Source: TMED14 sp041192685
GTDB lineage: Bacteria; Bacteroidota; Bacteroidia; Flavobacteriales; Schleiferiaceae
Direction: 5' to 3'
DNA length: 12,649 bases
NCBI GenBank assembly: GCA_041192685.1
Contig: JBEEMM010000031.1
Span: 1-12,649 of the forward strand
In this document: one piece after another, positions 1-7,095 of the stretch
How the letters are laid out: every line of letters begins with the position of its first letter
How positions within the stretch are numbered: the first letter of the stretch is position 1
Notes under the pieces: model-generated
The model's database searches: none
Told to the model about the DNA's origin: nothing
The model's input: the letters and a program-made list of their open reading frames with translations, nothing else
Program-made: the position numbers and the translations under genes

Positions 1-2142
1 GTTGCTCGAATTATTGACCGCCGAATGAACATTGGCGGGGAACACCGGCAAATTGTCGCTGCCTCCGCAGCCCGCGCAGATGGCCTGGTGAATCACTCCA
101 TTGGGGTCAAAGCGCGAGGTTCCGCCGTCTACGTGCTCATCCACGGGACCGACCCCTCCAAAGTAGGAGGCGTAGGCCGGATTGCCTCTGCGGTCCAGAA
201 CCAAAAAATAAAAATCGCGTCCGTCGGTAGTGGATTGAAAGGCGTTGGGACTGGTGAACAGGCCGGTTATGGTGCCGCCATTGAGGCCGCCAAACCAGCC
301 CGAAAAATAGGCAGAGCCGCAGTCGTCAACCTGCAGGGCTGTGGGTGAAATACGTCGGTTGAGCTGGCCGTTGCCCACATACTGGCTGCGGTAAATGCTG
401 TCTCCTTGGGCTGAAATCCAAACCAAAATTTGGGTAGAATTAAGGTTTTGCCAGAGCCCGGGGCTCGGGGCCAAGGGACCCGTGTAGGCGCCGAGGCCCG
501 TGCAGTTTGTGCCAAGCCCGAGCGAAAGAAGTACGGCACCAGAATCTCCCACGGCAGCATAGGCACCCACTGGATTTTGAGCCATTAAAAATCCATAGGA
601 CGTGCAGAACTGCGGCTCGAGGTAGGTCTCGGACTCCTTTTGCCCGGTTTGCGGGTTAAAAAGTGCATAATAGGGCTGCGACTGGCCGCTGGGGCTGGTC
701 CAAACGCCGTTGCCAGAAAGCGTTCCCATGCCTTGGGTCCAGCCGAGGACTGCAAGCCGAGGGCCTTGCGCGGTGGGCGCAGAAATGAGGGAAGTAAGGC
801 CGTCTAAATTGGGTCCGCCGACGTAGGTGGCCCAGCGGAGGCTGTCTAAATTGGGGCTGAAGTGAGCGAGAAGTCCGTCAATGGACCCGTCACGAGAGGT
901 GTCCAGGGGCCAGGTGGCCATGGCGCGAGACCGCGACGCAGTGGCAATCCAAATTCCGGTCTGGTCAGCCCAAATATCTCCACGGGCCTCGTCGCCGTAG
1001 TGGGGCATGTCTATGTCTTGCAGGCCGTCGTACCCCAGTCGTCCGTAGTAGGTGGAGGCCTTCAACTGCGCACCCGTTGAATCGATGCGGACCAGGACCA
1101 GGTCGGTGGCCGAGGTATAGACAACCCCTCCCCCGTTCATGGAGCCACTGCCCACAGCAAGGGCCAAGGTCGTGTCGTAGGCGTTGCCCGAGACGGGAAA
1201 GTCGATGGAATTGGTAATTCCCTTAATCAAGAGGTCTCCGTTGGGTGCAACGCGCAGGGAATGAGGCTGTTCCTGACCCGATCCACCCAAATAGGTCGAA
1301 GAAATAACTCCGGTTCCCGTAGCGTTAAACAGCATGAAGACCATGTCGACTCCCCCTCCCCCAAAGTTGGGCTGAACTCCGTTCTGCGTAGGGAACTGGT
1401 TGGCAAAAGACACACCCCCGAGCCAGGTGCGGCCCTGCAGGTCGTAGGTCGCAGTATAGCCGAAGTTGTCGCTCAGGGAGCCACTGAAGCTGCTGAATAC
1501 GTAGGTCGGATCAATTCGCTGGGCTCCCGGGGCCTTGAATCCCCAGTTTTCACCCGATTGCTGCCACTGCACCGGGACCGGGCTTCCGTCGCGGGCATAG
1601 GCCACCGGCGCCCAAAGTTCCGCCACTCCAGCGGGGGTTTGCAGTTCAAGGACCTCCGGATGCCGCCTTTGCCTGCGGCCGGCGCATCCTTCAAAATGGA
1701 GCAGAATCGGCGACAGGTCCTCGCCCTGCCACCAGGTCTTCAGGCGCCCTCCCTCGACGCGAAGCTCGAGGTCAACACCCGGGTAAATGCCCCGAAGCCA
1801 GGCCTGCGAACTGCCCCTGACGGCGACCAGGGGCTTGCGCCCTAAGGCAAAGGCCGTAGGAGGGCCGCTTCCCTGGATTTCAAGCTGTCCACCGCTGGAA
1901 TTCAAATAGCGCTCGGTCCATACGACCACGCTGTCGCCCTCGCCAGGCATGCGCGCCACAAAGCGAAGTCCGTCGGCAAGAATCCAGACGCGAGCGGCGT
2001 CTACGTTGACCATGGCAAGCACCTCGCTAGGCCACTGACCCTCATTGGGGAGAATCAGGGCTTCGGGCTTGGATAGGACCTGCGCCTGCATCCCGCCGAT
2101 TCCCATCAAGGACAGCAACCAAAGAGCGAAGAGTCGAGTCAT
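1..2142 (-). CDS. Secreted DUF7948/SBBP-type beta-propeller protein, probable T9SS client (3' end beyond window)
   Basis: An open frame of 714 codons runs without a stop from ATG at 2142 to the window edge, so the C-terminus is missing. An in-frame stop (TAA) lies upstream with no other start in between. Residues 1-20 form a signal peptide (basic start, hydrophobic core, cleavage likely after MQA). Residues about 25-210 resemble the DUF7948 N-terminal domain, with the characteristic IYPGVDLELRVEGGRLK at 119-135. From about 215 on there are SBBP-like propeller blades (STYLGGSGQEQPHSLRVAPN at 282-301, then IDFPVSGNAYD). Near the cut end a CAGCGG motif (689-694) follows SRFDPNGVIHQAI, a pattern I know from large Flavobacteriia secreted proteins. 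Such proteins usually end in PKD-like and T9SS sorting domains, which would lie outside the window. The start is 60 bp downstream of prfB. No enzymatic motif is visible, so the specific role is unknown. Confidence 0.85.
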   Translation of the reverse strand, partial: MTRLFALWLLSLMGIGGMQAQVLSKPEALILPNEGQWPSEVLAMVNVDAARVWILADGLRFVARMPGEGDSVVVWTERYLNSSGGQLEIQGSGPPTAFALGRKPLVAVRGSSQAWLRGIYPGVDLELRVEGGRLKTWWQGEDLSPILLHFEGCAGRRQRRHPEVLELQTPAGVAELWAPVAYARDGSPVPVQWQQSGENWGFKAPGAQRIDPTYVFSSFSGSLSDNFGYTATYDLQGRTWLGGVSFANQFPTQNGVQPNFGGGGVDMVFMLFNATGTGVISSTYLGGSGQEQPHSLRVAPNGDLLIKGITNSIDFPVSGNAYDTTLALAVGSGSMNGGGVVYTSATDLVLVRIDSTGAQLKASTYYGRLGYDGLQDIDMPHYGDEARGDIWADQTGIWIATASRSRAMATWPLDTSRDGSIDGLLAHFSPNLDSLRWATYVGGPNLDGLTSLISAPTAQGPRLAVLGWTQGMGTLSGNGVWTSPSGQSQPYYALFNPQTGQKESETYLEPQFCTSYGFLMAQNPVGAYAAVGDSGAVLLSLGLGTNCTGLGAYTGPLAPSPGLWQNLNSTQILVWISAQGDSIYRSQYVGNGQLNRRISPTALQVDDCGSAYFSGWFGGLNGGTITGLFTSPNAFQSTTDGRDFYFLVLDRRGNPAYASYFGGVGPVDEHVDGGTSRFDPNGVIHQAICAGCGGSDNLPVFPANVHSAVNNSSN

Positions 2143-2147
2143 TGAGC

Positions 2148-2155
2148 CTAAGGTA
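2148..2155 (-). promoter_or_regulatory. Candidate -7 promoter core (TACCTTAG) before the secreted propeller gene
   Basis: On the minus strand TACCTTAG matches 7 of 8 positions of the Bacteroidota -7 consensus TAnnTTTG and lies exactly 5 bp before the ATG at 2142. No clear TTG-type -33 element is seen at the usual distance. The rest of the 60-bp gap to prfB holds only a weak 5-bp hairpin (CAGGG/CCCTG) without a T tract, so transcription may also continue from prfB. Confidence 0.4.
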
Positions 2156-2202
2156 CAAACGCTCCCGACCAGGGCGGTGCTCCCTGCCCCAACGATGTCT
2201 TA

Positions 2203-3318
2203 CTAAAGTCCGTCGTCGTTAAAGTCAGCCGACGCCTGCCCGTCTGACATGAGGTAGGCCTTGAGGAAGGCATCAATTTCGCCCTCCAGTACCGAATCAG
2301 GGTCGCTGGTCTCGACCCCAGTGCGCACGTCCTTAACCAATTTATAGGGATGCAGCACGTAGTTGCGAATTTGCGAACCCCACTCAATCTTCTTTTTGCC
2401 CGCCTCAATAATGGTGCGTTTCGCATTGCGCTCCTCAATCACCTGCTCGTAGAGGCGTGATTTGAGCAGCTGAATCGCCTTCTCTTTATTTTGAAGCTGC
2501 GACCGCGTCTCGGTGTTTTCAATGACAATACCCGAGGGTTTGTGGCGGAGTCGCACTCCCGTCTCGACCTTGTTGACGTTCTGGCCGCCCGCCCCACTGG
2601 AGCGGAACGTGTCCCAGTCAATATCGGCCAGATTTACCTGAATGTCAATGGTATCGTCCACCAGCGGGTAGACGTATACGCTTACGAAGGACGTATGGCG
2701 GCGTGCGTTGGAATCAAAGGGACTAATGCGGACGAGCCGATGGACTCCGTTCTCTCCCTTGAGGTAGCCAAACACAAACTCGCCTTCGATTTCGAGGGTA
2801 ACTGTTTTTACTCCAGCGACTTCGCCTTCTTGAAAGTTTAATTCGCGCACCTTGTGGCCGTTGCGCTCGGCCCAGCGCAGGTACATGCGCATGAGCATAC
2901 CCGCCCAATCGCAGGACTCGGTACCGCCCGCTCCCGCCGTTACCTGGAGCACGGCACTCATCTTGTCTTCTTCGCCGCTGAGCATGTTCCTGAACTCCAG
3001 GGTGCTCAACTGCGCCTCAAGCTGAGCGACTGCCGTGTCTACCTCAGACTCTTCAATCACGCCCTCGCGGTAAAACTCTACCGAGGTCTCGACTTCGCCA
3101 AACTGCGCTTGAACGGCCTCGTAGCCCTGAATCCAGTACTTCAGTTCGCGGATTTTGCGCATGGTCAGTTCGGCCTTCTTGGCGTCGTCCCAAAAATTCG
3201 GATTTCCGGTTTTCTCCTCTTCGTTGGCGACGGTAATGCGCTTTTCTTCGAGGCGCAGGTAGCCTTTCAGGTACTCGATGCGTTGATAGTATTCCTTAAT
3301 TTTTTCGGGCGAAATCAT
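2203..3318 (-). CDS. prfB: Peptide chain release factor 2 (RF2), no programmed frameshift
   Basis: RF2 recognises UAA and UGA in the ribosomal A site and triggers peptide release. The 371-residue product has the family's usual length (365 in E. coli). It carries the stop-codon-reading tripeptide SPF at 199-201 and the universal GGQ at 244-246 (SSGAGGQNVNK), with Ser240 at the position equivalent to E. coli 246. An N-terminal helical domain (about 1-110) precedes the PCRF and class-I release-factor domains. The ATG at 3318 gives MISPEK; longer upstream extensions run antisense through ltaE and have no RF2 similarity. The region where many bacteria carry the in-frame UGA frameshift site (residues 17-22, LKGYLR) is continuous sense code here. 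The gene ends in TAG, a codon read by RF1 only. It diverges from ltaE. Confidence 0.97.
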   Translation of the reverse strand: MISPEKIKEYYQRIEYLKGYLRLEEKRITVANEEEKTGNPNFWDDAKKAELTMRKIRELKYWIQGYEAVQAQFGEVETSVEFYREGVIEESEVDTAVAQLEAQLSTLEFRNMLSGEEDKMSAVLQVTAGAGGTESCDWAGMLMRMYLRWAERNGHKVRELNFQEGEVAGVKTVTLEIEGEFVFGYLKGENGVHRLVRISPFDSNARRHTSFVSVYVYPLVDDTIDIQVNLADIDWDTFRSSGAGGQNVNKVETGVRLRHKPSGIVIENTETRSQLQNKEKAIQLLKSRLYEQVIEERNAKRTIIEAGKKKIEWGSQIRNYVLHPYKLVKDVRTGVETSDPDSVLEGEIDAFLKAYLMSDGQASADFNDDGL

Positions 3319-3323
3319 GGCGG

Positions 3324-3331
3324 CAAAAGTA
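3324..3331 (-). promoter_or_regulatory. Candidate prfB -7 promoter core (TACTTTTG)
   Basis: On the minus strand TACTTTTG fits the Bacteroidota primary-sigma -7 consensus TAnnTTTG at every defined position. It ends 5 bp before the prfB ATG at 3318. Transcription starts shortly downstream of this element in Bacteroidota, so the mRNA would have almost no leader. No good -33 TTG is visible; upstream sequence overlaps the ltaE start region. Confidence 0.55.
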
Positions 3332-3341
3332 CGCCACCCCC

Positions 3342-3349
3342 TACCTTCG
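3342..3349 (+). promoter_or_regulatory. Candidate ltaE -7 promoter core (TACCTTCG)
   Basis: TACCTTCG differs by one base from TAnnTTTG and lies 5 bp before the ltaE ATG at 3355. It sits 10 bp from the divergent prfB core, so both promoters must share the 36-bp intergenic stretch and parts of each other's 5' coding regions. No convincing -33 element is seen. Confidence 0.4.
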
Positions 3350-3354
3350 AACCT

Positions 3355-4389
3355 ATGAATGCAGCGACTGCGGATTTCCGCTCCGATACCGTAACCCGCC
3401 CCACCGAGGCCATGCTCCGGGCCATGGCCGCAGCCCCTGTTGGCGACGACGTCCTGGGCGACGACCCCACCGTTTTGCGGCTCGAGGCCATCCTCGCCGA
3501 ACGCTTTGGCCTGGAGTCCGGTCTTTTTTGCCCTTCGGGGACCATGACCAACCAAATCTCGGTCAAGGTGCATACCCAACCGGGCGATGAGGTAATCTGC
3601 AGTAAGTTGGCCCACGTTTACAACTACGAGGGCGGAGGCCTTGCATTCAACAGTGGGGTTCAGGTGCGCGTGGGGGGCGACGACTACGGGCGACTTTCTG
3701 CCGCGCAGGCCGAACTGCTGCTTCAGCCCATGGACAATGTGCATGCGGCCCCTACCCGACTGGTCGTTGCAGAGAACACTTCCAACAAAGGCGGCGGAAC
3801 CACCATTGGGCTAGACGCACTGCGCGAGCTCGGCGGATTTGCCAGGCTCCATCATCTTGGCTACCATCTTGACGGAGCGCGCCTCTTCAATGCCCTTGTC
3901 GCCGACCGGGAGCAAGCCAGCGACTACGGCCAAGTCTTTGACTCCATTTCTATTTGCCTGTCTAAGGGTCTTGGTGCACCCGTGGGTTCGGTTCTTCTGG
4001 GTTCGCGCGACTTTATTAATCAGGCCCGTCGCATTCGCAAGCGACTGGGCGGAGGCATGCGCCAAGCCGGCTACCTCGCAGCAGCCGGAATTTATGCCCT
4101 GGACCACCATGTAGAACGCTTGAGCGAAGACCACGCGCGCGCCGCGGATCTGGCAAAGCATGTTTCGAACCTTCCCTACGTCGAAGCCCTCAAGCCCGCC
4201 GACACCAACATGGTCCTATTTAGATTGAAGGCAGGTCTTGATCCGCAGGAGCTTTTGGCCCATCTAGACGCCCAGGGAATCCGCCTCATGGCCATGGACC
4301 CCTTTTGGCTGAGGGCCGTGCTTCACTACGACGTGGGCGACCAGGAAGTTAGCCGTCTTAAAGAGGCCCTGAGCACCTGGAAGGCCTAG
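3355..4389 (+). CDS. ltaE: Low-specificity threonine aldolase (PLP-dependent)
   Basis: LtaE-type aldolases cleave L-threonine or L-allo-threonine to glycine and acetaldehyde in the cytoplasm. The 344-residue product is of normal size for this fold-type I PLP family. Visible family features are the N-terminal FRSDTVTRPTEAM (8-20), a glycine-rich stretch after His87 (HVYNYEGGG), the HLDGARLFNA block (171-180), which carries the Asp pairing with the PLP pyridine nitrogen, and SISICLSKGLGAPVGS (197-212) with the PLP-binding Lys204. The ATG at 3355 was chosen because homology begins at residue 8; the same frame stays open far upstream only as antisense of prfB. The gene stands alone on its strand. 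It diverges from prfB and overlaps recX end to end by 4 bp. Confidence 0.95.
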   Translation: MNAATADFRSDTVTRPTEAMLRAMAAAPVGDDVLGDDPTVLRLEAILAERFGLESGLFCPSGTMTNQISVKVHTQPGDEVICSKLAHVYNYEGGGLAFNSGVQVRVGGDDYGRLSAAQAELLLQPMDNVHAAPTRLVVAENTSNKGGGTTIGLDALRELGGFARLHHLGYHLDGARLFNALVADREQASDYGQVFDSISICLSKGLGAPVGSVLLGSRDFINQARRIRKRLGGGMRQAGYLAAAGIYALDHHVERLSEDHARAADLAKHVSNLPYVEALKPADTNMVLFRLKAGLDPQELLAHLDAQGIRLMAMDPFWLRAVLHYDVGDQEVSRLKEALSTWKA

Positions 4390-4832
4390 TCTTCGCCCGC
4401 CATAGCAGCCTTAGCCGCGGCAAGATCGTAGCCTTTGCGCAGGCACCAGGCAATCCATTGCTGATCGTCCGGGTACTTGCTGCGCTGCCTGCTTAAGTAG
4501 GTCCGCACCTCTTCGTCGTTGAGTTCACTCATTCCCAGGGCGATGCATGCAGAAGAAACCCTCTTGGCTTGAAGTCCTTGAATAATTTTGCGCGGACCCC
4601 ATCCTTTGATGCGGAATTTACCCCTGGCAAAGGCCCTGGCAAATCGCTCCTCGCTTAAAAAGTCGCCAGAAATGAGTTCAGAAACCAACTCCGCTTGCGC
4701 CTCTGGAACGATTCCCATGCTGCGCAAACGCTCCTGAACTTCGCTTTGGCAGCGCTCCTGAAAGGCGCAGTACCGATGTATCGCTTGGCGAGCGGCATCA
4801 ATAGTGTAGGTTTTGGTTCGTGAAAATGCCAC
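4386..4832 (-). CDS. recX: Regulatory protein RecX
   Basis: RecX binds RecA filaments and limits recombinase activity. The product (148 residues from GTG at 4832) has the small all-helical RecX fold with repeated three-helix units. Recognisable stretches are CAFQERCQSEVQERLRSMG, the FLSEERFARAFARGKFR signature and WGPRKI. No recA or lexA is in the window. Start choice is uncertain. A TTG at 4847 would add five residues but lies inside the T tract of the RNase G terminator, so the GTG at 4832 is preferred; both precede the conserved KTYTID segment. The gene ends in TAG within CTAG at 4386-4389, which also contains the convergent ltaE stop. It follows the HU-rng cluster but is separated from it by the terminator, and no clear promoter of its own is visible. 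Confidence 0.88.
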   Translation of the reverse strand: MAFSRTKTYTIDAARQAIHRYCAFQERCQSEVQERLRSMGIVPEAQAELVSELISGDFLSEERFARAFARGKFRIKGWGPRKIIQGLQAKRVSSACIALGMSELNDEEVRTYLSRQRSKYPDDQQWIAWCLRKGYDLAAAKAAMAGED

Positions 4833-4841
4833 GCTGCTAAG

Positions 4842-4872
4842 AAACAAAAAAGGCGGCCATCACTGGCCGCCT
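4842..4872 (-). terminator. Rho-independent terminator of the HU-rng cluster
   Basis: On the minus strand an 8-bp perfect stem (AGGCGGCC/GGCCGCCT, + coordinates 4851-4858 and 4865-4872) with a 6-nt loop is followed directly by six T residues, then GTTTC. It begins 22 bp after the rng stop. Orientation is clear because the plus-strand side lacks a T run. Confidence 0.9.
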
Positions 4873-4894
4873 AATTACAAGTAAAAGGAGAAAA

Positions 4895-6445
4895 TCATCC
4901 AATCTTCTTGCCCTCGGCATCGGCAAAACGGTACTCCAGCATTTTAAAGGCATCTCGAGAGACAACCTGAAGCTTTTGACCGGCAATCCTAGACCATTTG
5001 TACTCCAGCGTTTGCCAAAACCATCCCTGCTTGAGGTAGGATGCCAAAAATGGATGCACGTGCAAAAAGATGGGAGCCCCTTTGCCCTTTTGCTTGAGTG
5101 TCGCGCTAATTTGCTCGAACTTCTGCTGGAGGGCATCAATCAACGTGATGGGCGCATCGATCAAGGCATCGGGATTTTCTTCTTGCGTCTCAATGGCTTG
5201 TGCCGGCCGCACGCGCTGGCGCGTGATCTCGACCAAACCAAACTTTGACGGCGGAAGAATTTTATGCCGAGCTCGGTCAGTAGCCATCAAATCCTTGAGA
5301 AACTCATAGAGTTCCCGACGGTTTTCGCTTTTGGCCATGTCGATGAAGTCCACGCAAATGATTCCGCCCATATCGCGCAAACGAAGCTGGCGAGCAATCT
5401 CTTCAGCAGCCATCATGTTGACAGCCAGCGCGTTCTCTTCTTGGCTTTCGCCTTTGCCCGAACGGTTGCCCGAATTCACGTCAATGACGTGCATCGCCTC
5501 CGTATGCTCGACCACCAGGTAGGTGCCCTTGCCCATGTTCACGGTGCGTCCGAATGCGCTCTTCACCTGACGGTCCACACCGTAGTGCTGAAACACCGGA
5601 ACGGCCGAAGTATGAAGCTTTACGATTCCGACCCGCTCGGGAGCGATGGCCTCGACGTAGCCCTTGATGTCTTCGTAGAGGGCCTGGTGGTCCACTACAA
5701 TTTGATCAAAACTGTCGTTGAAGGAGTCGCGCAGGTAGGCCGAAGCTCGGTCCATCTCGCGAAGTATGCACTTCTTGGGTTTGGCACCCCGCACGTTACG
5801 GTAAAGGGTCTTCCAGCGGCCCACTAAGTCATTGAGGTCAGCCTCAATGTCTTCTTGGGTCACTCCCTCAGCCACGGTGCGAACAATCACGCCAAAACCT
5901 TTAGGGAGCACGTTTTGCACCTGCTTGCGCAGGCGATCGCGCTCCTTGCGATCCCGTATCTTTTGCGATACAGAAATCCTCCCATTGAAGGGAACGAGTA
6001 CGATAAATCGCCCCGCTATAGAAATATCAGAGGTAACCCTAGGACCCTTGGTCGATATGGGTTCCTTCGTAATCTGAACCAGCACCTCATCGCCGGGCTT
6101 AAGTAGAACCTCCAAGCTTCCGTCCTTCTCGATTTCGGGAAGAATTTCTACCTCTGACAAATCAGAGGTGTACTTACTCTGGCGAACTTTTTTTAGGTAG
6201 TTCTGCCAGGTGGGAATCTGGGGGCCTAGATCATGGTAGTGCAAGAAGGAATCCTTCTCGTAACCCACGTCTACAAAAGCCGCATTGAGGTTGGGCGCTA
6301 ACTTGCGCACTACCCCGAGGTATACATCGCCAACCGAAAATTGCTGTTGCTCGTTTTCGGAGACGAGTTCGGTCAAGCGACCGTCCTGAAGTAAGGCGAT
6401 GATGGCGTCCGATTCACTGGCTTGAATAATCAGTTCGGTACGCAT
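4895..6445 (-). CDS. rng: Ribonuclease G / RNase E family endoribonuclease
   Basis: RNase G/E enzymes cleave single-stranded AU-rich RNA and act in 16S rRNA 5' maturation and mRNA decay. This 516-residue protein has the short RNase G layout: an S1-type RNA-binding domain (about 36-130, FSVGDVYLGVVRKLAPNLNA), a 5' sensor/RNase H-like middle, then the DNase I-like catalytic part with the two metal-binding aspartates Asp322 (HVIDVNSGNRSG) and Asp366 (ICVDFIDM), and a C-terminal RNase G tail. The ATG at 6445 was chosen over the TTG at 6451. It is preceded by AAGGA and lies 9 bp after the bS22-like stop, suggesting coupled translation. Between ITRQRVRP (407-414) and APITLID (431-437) the expected CPxC zinc-link cysteines are absent. 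The gene is last in its cluster, before a strong terminator. Confidence 0.95.
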   Translation of the reverse strand: MRTELIIQASESDAIIALLQDGRLTELVSENEQQQFSVGDVYLGVVRKLAPNLNAAFVDVGYEKDSFLHYHDLGPQIPTWQNYLKKVRQSKYTSDLSEVEILPEIEKDGSLEVLLKPGDEVLVQITKEPISTKGPRVTSDISIAGRFIVLVPFNGRISVSQKIRDRKERDRLRKQVQNVLPKGFGVIVRTVAEGVTQEDIEADLNDLVGRWKTLYRNVRGAKPKKCILREMDRASAYLRDSFNDSFDQIVVDHQALYEDIKGYVEAIAPERVGIVKLHTSAVPVFQHYGVDRQVKSAFGRTVNMGKGTYLVVEHTEAMHVIDVNSGNRSGKGESQEENALAVNMMAAEEIARQLRLRDMGGIICVDFIDMAKSENRRELYEFLKDLMATDRARHKILPPSKFGLVEITRQRVRPAQAIETQEENPDALIDAPITLIDALQQKFEQISATLKQKGKGAPIFLHVHPFLASYLKQGWFWQTLEYKWSRIAGQKLQVVSRDAFKMLEYRFADAEGKKIG

Positions 6446-6454
6446 GGTCAATCC

Positions 6455-6544
6455 TTATTTCTTTTTATGGCGATTCTTGCGAAGGCGCTTTTTGCGTTTG
6501 TGTGTGGCCATCTTGTGGCGCTTGCGTTTTTTACCGCTTGGCAT
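6455..6544 (-). CDS. Small basic AURKAIP1/COX24-domain protein (mS38/bS22-type ribosomal protein)
   Basis: This 29-residue ORF reads MPSGKKRKRHKMATHKRKKR through Leu-Arg-Lys-Asn-Arg-His to three terminal lysines. It has 11 Lys, 6 Arg and 3 His, so 20 of 29 residues are basic. It matches the pattern of the short Bacteroidota proteins annotated as AURKAIP1/COX24 domain (DUF1713), related to mitochondrial mS38 and the actinobacterial small-subunit protein bS22. The ATG at 6544 and TAA at 6455-6457 are unambiguous. It sits 11 bp after the TPR gene stop and 9 bp before rng. A role as a ribosome-bound peptide is inferred from family membership and charge; proximity to RNase G fits a link to rRNA metabolism. 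It is short enough to be missed by default gene callers. Confidence 0.88.
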   Translation of the reverse strand: MPSGKKRKRHKMATHKRKKRLRKNRHKKK

Positions 6545-6555
6545 AACTAAGTCGT

Positions 6556-7077
6556 TTAATCGGTTAATACAGGTTCGGATCCGGCGGGTGCCGCAGCATC
6601 CCCCTCGGTCCAGCTATCGCGCAGCTGTGTTAGTGAACTCAGATCGGAATCTGGATGGTCGGCTAAGTAGCGCCCAATAAAATCTTGGGCTTCACTTTGA
6701 CGACCTAAATCGGCAAGAGTCTCAGCATACCTCAGGGCGGCCTCATGGTCGTTCGGGTACAACTGTAAAATACTTGCATATCGTTCTAAGGCCCGGTCCA
6801 ATTGTCCAGACATACGCGAAAATTCACCAAGATGAAACAAGCCATCTCGGTGTTTGGGATCCTCTTCGACCACCTCGCGAAGCAAGGTGATGGCGTCCAT
6901 AGGGTTTCCCGTTCCTTCTTGAATCAGGCGAACGGCTTCGCGGACCTTGGAATCCAAGGGACTGACGACGCGCTCTGTTGGCTCATTGGTTTCTGAGCCA
7001 GGATTGGTGGGCAACAGTAAAACAGCCAAAGCCCCAAGGACGATGGCTGATGCTGCGATCCAAACCACACGATTCAT
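6556..7077 (-). CDS. Membrane-anchored tetratricopeptide repeat protein
   Basis: The 173-residue product starts with a single hydrophobic segment (about 4-22, VVWIAASAIVLGALAVLLL) that likely acts as an uncleaved anchor, followed by a short low-complexity linker. Residues about 42-143 hold three TPR-like units: AITLLREVVEEDPKHRDGLF, then LGEFSRMSGQLDRALERYAS with LQLYPND, then ALRYAETLADLGRQSEAQDF. The last 20 residues are acidic and Ala/Pro-rich. TPRs mediate protein-protein contacts; the partner is unknown. A small TPR gene between HU and rng is, to my knowledge, a recurrent Bacteroidota arrangement. Its ATG is 18 bp downstream of the HU stop, so co-transcription with HU is likely. No more specific function can be assigned. 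Confidence 0.85.
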   Translation of the reverse strand: MNRVVWIAASAIVLGALAVLLLPTNPGSETNEPTERVVSPLDSKVREAVRLIQEGTGNPMDAITLLREVVEEDPKHRDGLFHLGEFSRMSGQLDRALERYASILQLYPNDHEAALRYAETLADLGRQSEAQDFIGRYLADHPDSDLSSLTQLRDSWTEGDAAAPAGSEPVLTD

Positions 7078-7095
7078 TCTAAGAAGGGTGGAAGG

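Noticed and set aside
1261..1845. Plus-strand open frame of 194 codons opposite the secreted propeller gene
   Set aside because: No recognisable domain, biased composition, and fully antisense to a coherent secreted-protein frame with signal peptide. It is a by-product of GC-rich codon usage, as are the other frames at 25-348, 862-1080 and 1473-1694.
2160..2200. Possible terminator between prfB and the propeller gene (CAGGG/CCCTG hairpin)
   Set aside because: Stem of only 5 bp and no T tract on either strand; not supportable as an intrinsic terminator.
2854..3354. The ltaE frame stays open for about 167 codons upstream across prfB, and the prfB frame similarly extends to 3744 across ltaE
   Set aside because: The extensions have no similarity to either family and are antisense to conserved domains. 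Homology in both proteins begins at the internal ATGs at 3355 and 3318.
5264..5827. 187-codon plus-strand frame inside rng
   Set aside because: Antisense to the RNase G catalytic domain, and no domain is recognised. The rng frame is clearly the coding one.
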